This document shows, one piece after another, positions 17,442 to 27,138 of a DNA stretch of 64,000 nucleotides. The notes beneath the pieces are model-generated. The model was given only the letters and a program-made list of their open reading frames with translations. It did no database searches and was not told the DNA's origin. Origin of the DNA: DATAFF01 sp963744915 (lineage in GTDB: Bacteria; Pseudomonadota; Alphaproteobacteria; Rhizobiales; Aestuariivirgaceae); assembly GCA_963744915.1 (NCBI GenBank), contig CAVUUY010000020.1:69006-133005 (forward strand), read 5' to 3'. Every line of letters starts with the position of its first letter. The first letter of the stretch is position 1. Both the position numbers and the translations under genes were made by a program.

Positions 17442-18239
17442 ATGCAAGACCATATCAAGCACTTTCGCGCCGGTTTCCCCCAAGGTTACACCGTAGTGAC
17501 CACCGTTGCCGAGCCGAGCGGCATCGCCTTCGGCGTTCTGAAGCTTGCCGGGGGCGACGTGTGGGAGACGGTGCCGGATGGCGAGACGGCTTTCCTTTTG
17601 ATGTCGGGCGATGTCGAGGTCATGGCCGGCGGGGTCGAGCGGCGGATGTCGCGGCGGTCGCTGTTCGACGAGGGGCCAAGCGCGCTGCATGTGGCGGCAG
17701 GCGGGAAGGTGCGACTCGCGGCGGTAATGGCGAGCGAGCTCACCGTCTATGCAGTCCGCAACCGGAAGCCGTTCCCCAACCGCTTCTACGGGCCGCAGGA
17801 CGTGCCCGACGAACATCGCGGCAAGGGACAGGTCGGCGACAGCTGCCATCGGCTGGTGCGAACGATCTTCGACAGGCGCAATGCCCATCCCGACGCCGAT
17901 CTGGTGCTGGGTGAGGTCATCACGTTGCAGGGGCGCTGGTCGAGCTATCCGCCGCACCACCATCCGCAGCCCGAGATCTATCACTATCGCTTCACGCGCC
18001 CCGAAGGCTACGGCCATGGCGAGATCGGCGAGAGCGTCGTCAAGGTCAGGCATTATGACACGATCGCAATACCACCCGGTCTTGATCATGCGCAATGCGC
18101 CGCGCCCGGTTATGGCATGTACTATTCCTGGGTGATCAGGCACTTGCCCGATAATCCTTACACGGTGCCGGAATTCACGGCGGAGCATCGTTGGACGACC
18201 GAGCCAGGTGCCGATTACTGGAAGCCAAGGACCGCCTGA
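17442..18239 (+). CDS. iolB: 5-deoxy-glucuronate isomerase
   Basis: 265 residues, standard IolB length. It converts 5-deoxy-D-glucuronate to 5-dehydro-2-deoxy-D-gluconate in myo-inositol breakdown. It is a bicupin; the metal-site motif HHHPQPEIYHYRF begins at H172, with further conserved parts GRWSSYPPHHH, IPPGLDHAQCAAPGYGMYYSWVIRH and the C-terminal tail HRWTTEPGADYWKP. It is the first of a tight run iolB-iolC-iolD-iolE (gaps of 4, -4 and 24 bp), so co-transcription is very likely. Confidence 0.95.
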   Translation: MQDHIKHFRAGFPQGYTVVTTVAEPSGIAFGVLKLAGGDVWETVPDGETAFLLMSGDVEVMAGGVERRMSRRSLFDEGPSALHVAAGGKVRLAAVMASELTVYAVRNRKPFPNRFYGPQDVPDEHRGKGQVGDSCHRLVRTIFDRRNAHPDADLVLGEVITLQGRWSSYPPHHHPQPEIYHYRFTRPEGYGHGEIGESVVKVRHYDTIAIPPGLDHAQCAAPGYGMYYSWVIRHLPDNPYTVPEFTAEHRWTTEPGADYWKPRTA

Positions 18240-18243
18240 GGTC

Positions 18244-20157
18244 ATGGTGGAGCGCCGGCTCGACCTCATCACCATCGGACGGGTATCCGTCGATCTCTAT
18301 GGCGGCCAGGTCGGCGGGCGCCTCGAGGACATGGCGCGCTTCAACAAATATGTCGGCGGCTGTCCGGCCAATATCGCGGTCGGCGCGGCACGGCTCGGCC
18401 TGCGAACGGCGCTGCTGTCGCGGGTCGGCGATGAAGCCATGGGCCGTTTCATCCGCGAGCAGCTGGGGCGCGAGGGCGTCGACACGAGCCATCTCATCAC
18501 CGACCGGCAGCGACTGACGGCGCTGGTGATCCTGGGCATTCGCGATCGCGAGACATTTCCGCTCATCTTCTTTCGCGAGAACTGCGCCGACATGGCGCTC
18601 GGTGCCGCCGATTTCGCACCCGAGTTCATCGCTTCGGCGCGGGCGGTGGTGGTCACCGGCACGCATTTCTCCACGCCCATGGTGGCCGAATCCAGCATGG
18701 CTGCGGTGGCTGCCGCCAAGGCGGCGGGCAGCGCGGTCATTCTCGACATCGACTACCGACCGGTGCTGTGGGGGCTCGGCGGTCATGGCACCGGTGAAGT
18801 GCGCTTCGTGGACGATGCAACGGTGACGCAGCATCTGCAATCGATCCTGCCCCATTGCACGGTGATCGTCGGGACCGAGGAGGAGATCCACATCGCCGGC
18901 GGCGCGACGGATACGATCGGGGCTTTGCGTCGAATTCGCGCGATCTCGCCGGCGCTCATCGTCGTCAAGCGTGGCTCGCACGGGGCCGCCGCCTTCCCCG
19001 GTCCCATACCGGGCGCCGTCGAGGATGGAATCACGGCATCCGGCTTTCCGATCGAGGTCTATAATGTGCTCGGCGCCGGCGATGCGTTTCTCGCCGGGTT
19101 CGTGCGCGGCTATCTGAGGGAGGAGCCGCTGGAGGGGGCGCTCCGCCTCGGCAACGCCGCCGGAGCGATCGTGGTGTCGCGCCATGGTTGTGCGCCGGCG
19201 ATGCCGACCTGGCCGGAGCTGCAGCACTTCCTCACCGTGGGCAGCCGCTGTCGCGTGCTGCGGCAGGATCCGGTGCTCAACCAGATTCACTGGTCGACGA
19301 CCCGGCGGCCGCAGCCAGAAGAGCTGACCGTGCTTGCCTTCGATCACCGCAGCCAGCTCGAAAGGCGGGCCGACAAGGCGGGCAAGCCGCGGGCGGTGAT
19401 CGCGCGCTTCAAGCAGCTCGTCTATGAAGGGGGCCGCCAAGCGGCAGGCGATTGCCCGTCATTCGGCATCATCCTCGATGATCGCTACGGCCAGCAAACC
19501 CTTGATCGGGCAAGCGGCTGCGGCCATTTCATCGCCCGCCCGATCGAGCTGCCGGAGGCAAGCCCGCTTTCCTTCGAAGGCAGCGACGATGTTGCCGTGA
19601 CGCTGGAGGAATGGCCGGTCCAACATGTGGTGAAGTGCCTGCTGCGTTGCCATCCCGATGACGACGAGGCGGTGCGCAAGCAGCAGGAGCAGCAGCTCGC
19701 GCGCTTGTTCGGTGCCTGTCGCGCGACCAGCCATGAGCTCCTGCTCGAGATCATTCCGACCCATGGCGCCGCCAATGACGCGGCGGTGCTCGCGCGCCTC
19801 ATCGGCTGGATCTACGGGCTTGGCATCGCGCCCGATTGGTGGAAGCTTGCCGGACCGCCGGGCGATGACGGCTGGGCGATGGTGAGCGAAGCGGTCGGTG
19901 CCAATGACAGCAATTGCCGCGGCATCCTGCTGCTCGGACTCGATGCGCCGGAAAGCGAGATGATGGCGGCGCTCGCCGTGGCGGCACGGCAGCCGGCGTG
20001 CAAGGGTTTCGCCATCGGGCGGACGATCTTCGGCGCGGCGGCGGAGGCGTGGATGAATGGCACGATCGACGACGAGCAGGCCCGGGCATCGGTGGCAGAT
20101 GCCTATCGGCGCATGATCGAGGGGTGGCGAAGGGCGCGAGAAGGAGTCAAGCGATGA
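18244..20157 (+). CDS. iolC: 5-dehydro-2-deoxygluconokinase with C-terminal DUF2090 domain
   Basis: 637 residues. Residues 1-~330 are a PfkB kinase: GRVSVDLYG near the start, NKYVGGCPANIAVGAARLG, and the signature YNVLGAGDAFLAGFVRG with catalytic D280. Residues ~340-637 are the DUF2090 domain (LTVLAFDHRSQLERRADKAG, FGIILDDRYGQQTLDRAS, ILLLGLDAPE, KGFAIGRTIFG), an aldolase-like fold that in rhizobial-type IolC follows the kinase and may cleave the phosphorylated product. The start is the ATG at 18244, 4 bp after iolB; the frame upstream of it lies inside iolB. The stop overlaps the iolD start (ATGA). Confidence 0.93.
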   Translation: MVERRLDLITIGRVSVDLYGGQVGGRLEDMARFNKYVGGCPANIAVGAARLGLRTALLSRVGDEAMGRFIREQLGREGVDTSHLITDRQRLTALVILGIRDRETFPLIFFRENCADMALGAADFAPEFIASARAVVVTGTHFSTPMVAESSMAAVAAAKAAGSAVILDIDYRPVLWGLGGHGTGEVRFVDDATVTQHLQSILPHCTVIVGTEEEIHIAGGATDTIGALRRIRAISPALIVVKRGSHGAAAFPGPIPGAVEDGITASGFPIEVYNVLGAGDAFLAGFVRGYLREEPLEGALRLGNAAGAIVVSRHGCAPAMPTWPELQHFLTVGSRCRVLRQDPVLNQIHWSTTRRPQPEELTVLAFDHRSQLERRADKAGKPRAVIARFKQLVYEGGRQAAGDCPSFGIILDDRYGQQTLDRASGCGHFIARPIELPEASPLSFEGSDDVAVTLEEWPVQHVVKCLLRCHPDDDEAVRKQQEQQLARLFGACRATSHELLLEIIPTHGAANDAAVLARLIGWIYGLGIAPDWWKLAGPPGDDGWAMVSEAVGANDSNCRGILLLGLDAPESEMMAALAVAARQPACKGFAIGRTIFGAAAEAWMNGTIDDEQARASVADAYRRMIEGWRRAREGVKR

Positions 20158-21995
20158 GCACCGTCCGTCTGACCATGGCGCAGGCAATCGTCAAGTTTCT
20201 GGCGGCCCAGCAAGTTGAAATCGGTGGCCGGCTGATGCCGTTGTTCGGCGGGGTGTTTGCGATATTCGGACATGGCAATGTCGCAGGGCTCGGCGAGGCG
20301 CTGGCGGCAGCGCGCGATATCCTGCCGACCTACCGGGCGCACAACGAGCAGGCGATGGCGCATGCGGCGACCGCGTTCGCCAAGACGATGAACCGCCGGC
20401 GGATGATGGCGTGCACGAGCTCGATCGGGCCGGGCGCCACCAATATGGTGACGGCGGCGGCGGTGGCCCATGTCAACCGGCTGCCCCTCCTGCTGCTCCC
20501 GGGCGACACCTTCGCCAGCCGGCGGCCAGATCCGGTGCTGCAGCAGATCGAGGTGGTCGGCGATCCGACCACCACCGCCAATGACTGCTTGCGACCGGTG
20601 TCGCGCTATTTCGACCGCATCACCCGGCCGGAGCAGCTCGTCAGCGCCCTGCCCGAGGCGGTGCGCGTACTGACCGATCCTGGCGAGTGCGGGCCGGTGA
20701 CATTGTGCCTGCCGCAGGACGTGCAGGTCGAGGCCGGCGATTTCCCTGAATCCCTGTTCGAGCGCCGGACCGCGCGGTGGCGGCGGCCGGAGCCCGATCG
20801 CGACGAGCTTGGGGCAGCAGCCGAGGCGCTGAGACATGCCGAGCGACCGATGATCGTAGCTGGCGGCGGGGTGAAGTACTCTCTCGCCAGCGAGACGCTC
20901 GCGGCATATGCCGAGCGCCACGGTGTGGCGGTGGCCGAGACGCAGGCGGGCAAGGGTTCGATCGCGTGGGATCATGCGCTCTATCTCGGCGGCATCGGTG
21001 TCACCGGCTCGACGGCGGCGAATACGCTGGCCCGCCAGGCGGACGTGATCCTGGCGGTGGGCACGCGGCTGCAGGACTTCACCACCGGATCGCACGCGCT
21101 GTTCAACAATGCCAGGCTGATCCAGCTCAATGTGTCGGCAGCCGATGCGAACAAGAATAATGCGCAGGCTCTGGTGGCGGATGCGCAGGCGGGCTTGAGC
21201 GCCTTGTCGCGGGCGCTCGGCGACTGGCGGGCGCCGTCGGCGTGGCAGGGCCGAGCACGCGAAGAAGCGGCCGAATGGCGCAAGACGGTCGACAAGGTGA
21301 CTGCGGCACCGCGCGGCAACACGCTGCCGAGCGATGCGCAGGTGCTCGGAGCCGTCAACCGCCGGACCAGCCCGGACGACATCGTGGTCTGCGCGGCAGG
21401 CGGGTTGCCGGGCGAGCTGCACAAGCTGTGGCGGGCCACAAAGCCCGAGGGCTATCATCTGGAATATGGCTATTCCTGCATGGGTTACGAAATTGCCGGC
21501 GGCCTCGGGGCGAAGCTCGCGCTGCCCGACCGCCGGGTCGTCGTGTTGGTCGGAGATGGCTCCTATCTGATGATGAACTCGGAGATCGCCACCTCGATCA
21601 TGCTCGGCGCCAAGCTCGATATCGTCGTGCTCGACAATCGCGGCTTTGGCTGCATCGATCGGCTGCAGCGGTCCTGCGGCATCGAGTCGTTCAACAATCT
21701 TCTCAAGGACACGGTGCATCTGACGCTGCCGACGATCGATTTCGCGACACATGCTGCGGCGCTTGGAGCCCTGGCCGAGCAGGTGACATCGATATCCGCG
21801 CTCGAGGCTGCACTGGACAAGGCGCGCGCCAGCGATCGCACGCATGTGATAGTCATCGAGACCGATCCGGCGGTATCCACTGCCGAGGGCGGCGCCTGGT
21901 GGGACGTGCCGGTTCCCGAGGTGTCGTCGCGCGGCAGTGTCAAGCAGGCCCGCAAGGCCTATGAGCAGGCGCTGGCCGCTCGCGATCAGAAGTAA
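20154..21995 (+). CDS. iolD: 3D-(3,5/4)-trihydroxycyclohexane-1,2-dione hydrolase
   Basis: 613 residues, a ThDP-dependent enzyme of the acetolactate-synthase fold that opens the inositol ring to 5-deoxy-glucuronate. The cofactor-activating glutamate is E65 in YRAHNEQAMAHAAT; CTSSIGPGATNMVTAAAVAH follows; the ThDP/Mg motif GDGSYLMMNSEIATS begins at residue ~467 and continues with VVLDNRGFGCIDRLQ. The C-terminus has IVIETDPAVSTAEGGAWWDVPVPEVS, characteristic of IolD. The start overlaps the iolC stop by 4 bp. Confidence 0.95.
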   Translation: MSTVRLTMAQAIVKFLAAQQVEIGGRLMPLFGGVFAIFGHGNVAGLGEALAAARDILPTYRAHNEQAMAHAATAFAKTMNRRRMMACTSSIGPGATNMVTAAAVAHVNRLPLLLLPGDTFASRRPDPVLQQIEVVGDPTTTANDCLRPVSRYFDRITRPEQLVSALPEAVRVLTDPGECGPVTLCLPQDVQVEAGDFPESLFERRTARWRRPEPDRDELGAAAEALRHAERPMIVAGGGVKYSLASETLAAYAERHGVAVAETQAGKGSIAWDHALYLGGIGVTGSTAANTLARQADVILAVGTRLQDFTTGSHALFNNARLIQLNVSAADANKNNAQALVADAQAGLSALSRALGDWRAPSAWQGRAREEAAEWRKTVDKVTAAPRGNTLPSDAQVLGAVNRRTSPDDIVVCAAGGLPGELHKLWRATKPEGYHLEYGYSCMGYEIAGGLGAKLALPDRRVVVLVGDGSYLMMNSEIATSIMLGAKLDIVVLDNRGFGCIDRLQRSCGIESFNNLLKDTVHLTLPTIDFATHAAALGALAEQVTSISALEAALDKARASDRTHVIVIETDPAVSTAEGGAWWDVPVPEVSSRGSVKQARKAYEQALAARDQK

Positions 21996-22019
21996 TTTTG
22001 GCAATCAGGAAGCGCAAAC

Positions 22020-22922
22020 ATGACGATCCGCTTTGGCATCAACCCGATCGGCTGGACCAATGACTGCATGCATTGGCTGGGCGATTTCATTCCGGTCGAA
22101 ACCTGTCTCGCCGAGGCGCGGGCGGCCGGCTTCAGCGGCATCGAGCTCGGGCGCAAGATGCCCAAGCAAGGAGGGGAGCTGCGCGCGCTGCTCGACCGGC
22201 ATGGGCTTCGCCTGGTCGGCGGTTGGTATTCGGGAAAGCTGCTGCAGCGTGACGCCAAGGCCGAGATTGCGGCGCTCAAGGAGCATCTCGCGCTGCACCA
22301 GGCGTGCGGTGCCGAGATCATGGTGTTTGCCGAGACGAGCGGGGACATCGTCAACGACGTGGGCGGCCGGCGCAGCACCCGGCCCCAGATCGACGGCGCC
22401 GCCACCTGGAAGACGCTCGGCGCCCGGACCTCGGAGGTTGCCGACTACCTGGCCGACCAGGGCGTGCGCATGGCCTTCCACCACCATATGGGCACGGCCG
22501 TCGAGTCAGCGGAGGACGTCCGCCGCCTCATGGAAAATACGCGGCCAAGCGTCGGGCTCCTCCTCGACACCGGCCATTTGACCTATGGCGGAGGCGATCC
22601 GGTGGCGGCGATCGGGGTGTTCGGGGCACGGATCAATCACGTCCACTGCAAGGACATCCGAGGCTACGCGCTCGAAGCCTGCCGGCGTCGCGATGCCAGC
22701 TTCTCGGAGGCGATCCTGTCCGGCATCTTCACGGCACCGGGAGACGGCATCGTCGACTATCCGGCGGTCTTCAAGGCCCTGAAAGAAGCGAATTATCGCG
22801 GCTGGGTCGTCCAAGAGGCCGAGCAGGACCCGCGGGTAGCCAATCCCGCCATCTATGCCGAGCTCGGTTATGCGCATCTTGAGCGGATCGCCAGGGCGGC
22901 CGGCTTCTCCGTCGCCAGCTGA
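22020..22922 (+). CDS. iolE: Inosose dehydratase (scyllo-inosose dehydratase)
   Basis: 300 residues, AP endonuclease-like TIM barrel. It dehydrates scyllo-inosose to the dione used by IolD. Conserved parts: FGINPIGWTNDCMHWLG at the start, GFSGIELGRKMPK, GWYSGKLL, MAFHHHMGTAVES (metal-site histidines), GLLLDTGHLTYGGGDP, RINHVHCKDIR and VDYPAVFKALKEANYRGWVVQEAEQDP. The gap after iolD is 24 bp; the next gene starts 4 bp after the stop. Confidence 0.95.
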   Translation: MTIRFGINPIGWTNDCMHWLGDFIPVETCLAEARAAGFSGIELGRKMPKQGGELRALLDRHGLRLVGGWYSGKLLQRDAKAEIAALKEHLALHQACGAEIMVFAETSGDIVNDVGGRRSTRPQIDGAATWKTLGARTSEVADYLADQGVRMAFHHHMGTAVESAEDVRRLMENTRPSVGLLLDTGHLTYGGGDPVAAIGVFGARINHVHCKDIRGYALEACRRRDASFSEAILSGIFTAPGDGIVDYPAVFKALKEANYRGWVVQEAEQDPRVANPAIYAELGYAHLERIARAAGFSVAS

Positions 22923-22926
22923 GCCC

Positions 22927-24069
22927 ATGGCGACGCGTCCGGTCCGCATCGGACTGATCGGAGCGGGAGCGATCGCGCGCTGCCATGTCCATGGCTACCT
23001 GGTCCACGACACCACCTTCGGAAATGATGGCGGCTCGCCGGTTCTGGAGGCGGTCGCGGAAGCGACGCCCGAGCTGGCGGTCAAAGCGGCAGCCCGGCTC
23101 GGCTTTCGCCATGCAGCGCCGGACTGGCGGGCGGTGGTCGAGAGCCGCGATATCGATGTGGTCGACATCTGCGTGCCAAGCGTGCTCCATCGCGAGATCG
23201 CGCTGGCGGCGATCGCCAACGGCAAGGTGGTCTATTGCGAGAAGCCAGTCGGTCTGTCGGGCAGCGATGCCCGCGAAGTCGCCGCGGCGGCACGCCAGGC
23301 GGGCATCCGGAGCCTCACCGGCTACACCTATCTGCGCAATCCGATGATCGGCTTAGCCCGAGAGCTGATCGCGGAGGGGGTGCTCGGCGATATCGTGCTG
23401 TTTCGCGGCACGCATAATGAGGACTATCTGTCGGATCCGGCTCAACCCTTCACCTGGCGCTGCGATCAGGCGCTTGCCGGCAAGGCCGGCGCGCTCGGCG
23501 ATCTGGGCAGCCACATCATCAGCATCGCCCTGCACCTCGTCGGCGACATTGCCGCGGTGACCGGCGAGACGAAGATCGTGACAGGCGAGCGCATCGTAGT
23601 CGGCGACAGGAGAGAGCGACGAGAAGTCACCAATGACGACCAAGCGCTGGCGCTCCTGCGCTTTACCAATGGTGTCCAAGGCTATGTCGAGGCGAGCCGA
23701 ATTGCGAGCGGCAGCAAGATGGCGATCAATTACGAGATCATCGGTAGCAAGGGTGCATTGCGGTTCGAAGGAGAGCGCGGTGGCGAGCTCAACCTCCATG
23801 TCGCTGGCAAAGCGCCCGAACGGGCGGGATTCACACGCATCCTGACCCATCCGAACCACCCGTTCTACGCCGCGATCAGCCCGGCAGCCGGCCATGGCCT
23901 GAGCTTCAACGATCACAAGGCGATCGAGGTTCACGAGCTCATGGAGCTCGTTGCCGAAGGTCGCCCGCCGCTCACCGCGCTCGATACGGCAGCAAAGGTA
24001 GGCGCCGTGCTCGATGCGGTGATCGCGTCCGCCGACAGCGGCCGCTGGAGCGAGGTGGCAAAGGTCTGA
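22927..24069 (+). CDS. Gfo/Idh/MocA-family dehydrogenase in the iol operon
   Basis: 380 residues. The N-terminal NAD(P) Rossmann motif is RIGLIGAGAIARCHVHGYL (residues ~6-24); the catalytic EKP motif is in VVYCEKPVGLSGSDAREV; the C-terminal half has GALGDLGSHIISIALHLVGDI, with the usual Asp and His. It is 4 bp behind iolE and last in the plus-strand iol run. It differs from the IolG-type enzyme at 29486 (GSHII in place of IHDFDLARF), so it probably acts on another polyol or inosose, for example scyllo-inositol or a glycosylated inositol. A sugar dehydrogenase of the GFOR type is an alternative. Confidence 0.85.
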   Translation: MATRPVRIGLIGAGAIARCHVHGYLVHDTTFGNDGGSPVLEAVAEATPELAVKAAARLGFRHAAPDWRAVVESRDIDVVDICVPSVLHREIALAAIANGKVVYCEKPVGLSGSDAREVAAAARQAGIRSLTGYTYLRNPMIGLARELIAEGVLGDIVLFRGTHNEDYLSDPAQPFTWRCDQALAGKAGALGDLGSHIISIALHLVGDIAAVTGETKIVTGERIVVGDRRERREVTNDDQALALLRFTNGVQGYVEASRIASGSKMAINYEIIGSKGALRFEGERGGELNLHVAGKAPERAGFTRILTHPNHPFYAAISPAAGHGLSFNDHKAIEVHELMELVAEGRPPLTALDTAAKVGAVLDAVIASADSGRWSEVAKV

Positions 24070-24086
24070 ACAGCCGTGAAATCAGA

Positions 24087-24905
24087 CTATTTGACCGCTC
24101 CAAGCGTCAGGCCGCGCACGAGGTGGCGCTGCACCAGAAGCGCGAAGAGCACGATCGGGAAGGCGCCGACGACGCCGGCGGCCGCCATCGAAGCCCAGTC
24201 GGTGTCGATGCGGCCGATGAGCGTGGCGGTGCCGCGCGGCATCGTCATGGCGCGCGGCGTGGCCGTCAGCACCAGCGCGAAGAGAAACTCGTTGAAGGTC
24301 ACGATCACCGCAAAGATGGCGGTGGCGGCAAGACCGGGTGCGGCGAGCGGCAGGGTGATGCGGCGAAAGGCGGTGAAGCGGGAATCGCCATCGACCATCG
24401 CCGCTTCCTCGAGATCGGCCGGGATCTCGCGAAAGAAGCTTTCCATCATCCAGACGCAAAAGGTGATGTTGAGCGCGGTATAGGTGATGATCAACCCAAG
24501 CCAGGTGTCGAGAAGCCTGAGATCGAGCATCAGCAGATAGACCGGGATCAGGATCACCACCGGCGGCACGATGCGGAGCGTCAACAGCGACAATCCGACG
24601 GTGCGCTCGAGATTGAAGCGGAGATGGAAGCGGGCGATGGCATAGGCGGCAAGCGTTCCGATGAGGAGCGACAAGGCCACCGAGCAGGCGGTCACCACCA
24701 GCGAATTGGTGAGATAATCGCCGAACTGCTTCTCGGAGAACAGCCGGCGATAATTGTCGAAGGAGGGGGCATGCGGATAAAGCGTCGCCTGCTGGGTGAT
24801 CTCGAGATTGGACTTGAGCGAGGCAGCAACCATCCAATAGATCGGCAGCAGCACGATGATCAGCAGCAACGCTACCACGAGACCGCGGAGGATGCGCTCC
24901 TTCAT
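24087..24905 (-). CDS. CUT1 ABC permease, MalG-type
   Basis: 272 residues, six predicted membrane helices. LLIIVLLPIYWMVAASLKSN at the N-terminus, then VVTACSVALSLLIGTLAAYAIARF. The EAA loop is ADLEEAAMVDGDSRFTAFRRITLPLAAPG, followed by FAVIVTFNEFLFALVLT and the MalG-type end HLVRGLTLGAVK. It is the last gene of the operon ATPase-binding protein-permease-permease; its start overlaps the preceding permease stop (ATGA). It converges on the dehydrogenase gene with a 17-bp gap. Confidence 0.92.
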   Translation of the reverse strand: MKERILRGLVVALLLIIVLLPIYWMVAASLKSNLEITQQATLYPHAPSFDNYRRLFSEKQFGDYLTNSLVVTACSVALSLLIGTLAAYAIARFHLRFNLERTVGLSLLTLRIVPPVVILIPVYLLMLDLRLLDTWLGLIITYTALNITFCVWMMESFFREIPADLEEAAMVDGDSRFTAFRRITLPLAAPGLAATAIFAVIVTFNEFLFALVLTATPRAMTMPRGTATLIGRIDTDWASMAAAGVVGAFPIVLFALLVQRHLVRGLTLGAVK

Positions 24906-25810
24906 GACTCGCCAGCCCGCCGCAGCATCCGCACGGCGGCCAGGGCCATTGCCAGAATGATCAGGCCCATGGTCAGGAACAGCGCCGCCGCGTAGCCGGT
25001 CTGCTGGAACTTGAAAGCGGTATCATAACCGAACACCGAGAGCAGCCGGGTGGCCTCGCCGGGGCCGCCGCGGGTCAGGACGAAAACCTGGTCGAAGGTG
25101 CCGAAGGCATCGATGGTGCGCAGCACGATGGCAATGGCGATCACCGGCCGCAGCATCGGCAAGGTATGGTCCACGAACACCCGCCATGGACCGGCGCCGT
25201 CGACCCGCGCCGCCTCGAAGGGCTCAACCGGCAAGGATTGCAATCCAGCCAGCAGGATGAGGAACATGAGTGGTGTCCACTCCCAGACATCAAGTGCGAC
25301 AAGTCCGATGAAGGCGCGGGTGGGTTCGCCCAAGATCTGGACCGGGCTGCCGCCCAGAGCCTCGGAAAAGGCGGTGAGCATGCCGGCATCGCTGGCGTAG
25401 ATCAGGCGGAAGACGATCGCCACCACCACGGGAGTGATGACCATCGGCACGATCAGGACGGTGCGCAACAGCCTGATACCGCGGAATTCGCGCACGCAAA
25501 ACAGCGCCAGGGCTAAGCCGAGCAGAGTCTCGATGGCAACCGAGGCGGTCACGAAGCGCAACGTCACCCATAATGAGTTGAGGAATTGCGGATCGTCCCA
25601 GAGCCGCCGGTAATTGTCGAGGCCGACATAGCGTAAGGCTTTGCCATAGCGGTAGAACTGCGTGCTGGCGCGCACGCCGTCCCACAGCGGATAAACGAGC
25701 ACGATCAGGGTGACAAGGATGCTCGGAGCAAGAAGGAGGTAAGGCAGGGCTGCATCCAGCCCCGCCCCCTGAAGCCGCTCGCGGCTCCGCAGTCGCCCGA
25801 GCACGCTCAC
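24902..25810 (-). CDS. CUT1 ABC permease, MalF-type
   Basis: 302 residues from a GTG that overlaps the TGA of the binding-protein gene (GTGA). A longer in-frame extension upstream is low-complexity Arg/Gly/Ala sequence from the binding-protein gene read out of frame, so it is rejected. Features: LPYLLLAPSILVTLIVLVYPLWDGV, YVGLDNYRRLW, a cytoplasmic EAA loop EPFEAARVDGAGPWRVFVDHTLP, and FDQVFVLTRGGPGEATRLLSVFGYDTAF. Partner of the permease at 24087. Confidence 0.9.
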   Translation of the reverse strand: MSVLGRLRSRERLQGAGLDAALPYLLLAPSILVTLIVLVYPLWDGVRASTQFYRYGKALRYVGLDNYRRLWDDPQFLNSLWVTLRFVTASVAIETLLGLALALFCVREFRGIRLLRTVLIVPMVITPVVVAIVFRLIYASDAGMLTAFSEALGGSPVQILGEPTRAFIGLVALDVWEWTPLMFLILLAGLQSLPVEPFEAARVDGAGPWRVFVDHTLPMLRPVIAIAIVLRTIDAFGTFDQVFVLTRGGPGEATRLLSVFGYDTAFKFQQTGYAAALFLTMGLIILAMALAAVRMLRRAGES

Positions 25811-27138
25811 TTGTAGTAGCCGGCGTCCTTCAGATAGCTCGTCACTTTTCCGGCCGCCGTGTCGAGCGCCGCGCCGCCACCGGAGCCCGCCTGCAGCGCC
25901 TTGTTGAGCTCGATGCCGAGCAGCTCCTCGACCTTGGCCCAGTCGGGGGTGCGCGGACGCGGCTCGGCGCCGGCATCGAGCTGCTTGAGCGCCACCGGGA
26001 TGAGCCGGTTTCCCGGATCCTTCACGGCAAAGGCGCTGCGGCGCACCGGAATCGACCCGGCCTCCGCCAGCTTGGCTTGGGTCGCCGGGCTCACGTACCA
26101 TTTGAGGAACTCGATGGCATTGGCCTTGTTCGGTGCCGATTTTGGAACCGAGGCGATGAAGATGCCGATCTGGGCGACGCCCTTCTCCTGCTTCGGCACC
26201 ACCCCGAAATCGAGCTTGCCGGCAACCTTGGTCTGCTTGGGATCGTCAGCCTTCAGAGCATTGCCGGAATATTGAATGATGGCGCCGGCCTCGCCGCCGA
26301 GAATCGAGGCGCCTTCCTGGTCGGAATCGAACTCGACGACGCCGGGAGGCGCGTTCTGCTTGAGGGTGCCGACAAAGTAGTCGGCGGCAGCCTTGCCGGC
26401 GTCCGAGTTGAAGGTGACGTTCCATTTGTCATCGAAGAACTTGCCGCCGAAGGACAGGAAGATCGGATACCAGCTGGTGACAATGGGATTGCCGCTAACG
26501 CCGCGGAATACGATCGGATATTTGATCTTGCCGGCCGCGACACCTTCCTTGCCCTTGGCGATGAGCTCGTCCCAGGTGGCGGGCGCGCCGCTGGCATAGA
26601 CGTCGTTGCGGTAGGTCAGGGTCTGCAGGTCGCCGACAAAGGGCAGCGAGATGAGCTTGGGCGTCGCGTCCTCGAAGCCCTTGACGCGCGCGCCCTGGCG
26701 CGGCGGCCAGTAACCCATGGCGATGAGCGACGCGATCCAGTCGGGATCGGAGGCATCGATGCCGCCGGCGCCGAGATCTTCGAGCACGTCGGCAGCGCCA
26801 AATTGAGGCACCCAGGGGTCGTCCAGCAGATAGATGTCATACTGACCGGCTCGGTTCTGGGCATCGGCGAACCATTTCTCGAGGGTCACACCATATTCGT
26901 CCTCGAGGTACTGGACATCGAAGCCCGCTTCGGACTTGGCCAGCGGAATGATCTTCTGCTTGAAGGGGGTGAGCCCGCCATCGGCGAAGGCGCCAATGAT
27001 GACCTTGCCGCCGGCCGCCCTGGCAATCGGCGGGGCAGCCAGGGTGGACGCGAGCGTCGAGCCGAGCGCCACACCGGCGCCGGCCTTGAGAAGCTTCCGC
27101 CGATTGAGCTTCCACTTCAGCAGTTCACGCGTGTTCAT
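25807..27138 (-). CDS. CUT1 ABC sugar-binding protein with Tat signal
   Basis: 443 residues, SBP_bac_1 type. The N-terminus NRRKLLKAGAGVALGSTLAS has a twin-arginine motif and a weakly hydrophobic h-region, so export by Tat is likely. Mature features: YDIYLLDDPWVPQFGAA, LTYRNDVYASGAPATWDELIAKG, GEAGAIIQYSG and FLKWYVSPATQAKLAEAGSIPVR. The closest relative in the window is the binding protein at 30564 (both have DIVL/DIYLLDDPW and a PRPRTP/PRPRHP motif before W), which suggests related ligands. GGGAGGAAA precedes the start, overlapping the TAG of the ATPase gene. Confidence 0.9.
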   Translation of the reverse strand: MNTRELLKWKLNRRKLLKAGAGVALGSTLASTLAAPPIARAAGGKVIIGAFADGGLTPFKQKIIPLAKSEAGFDVQYLEDEYGVTLEKWFADAQNRAGQYDIYLLDDPWVPQFGAADVLEDLGAGGIDASDPDWIASLIAMGYWPPRQGARVKGFEDATPKLISLPFVGDLQTLTYRNDVYASGAPATWDELIAKGKEGVAAGKIKYPIVFRGVSGNPIVTSWYPIFLSFGGKFFDDKWNVTFNSDAGKAAADYFVGTLKQNAPPGVVEFDSDQEGASILGGEAGAIIQYSGNALKADDPKQTKVAGKLDFGVVPKQEKGVAQIGIFIASVPKSAPNKANAIEFLKWYVSPATQAKLAEAGSIPVRRSAFAVKDPGNRLIPVALKQLDAGAEPRPRTPDWAKVEELLGIELNKALQAGSGGGAALDTAAGKVTSYLKDAGYYK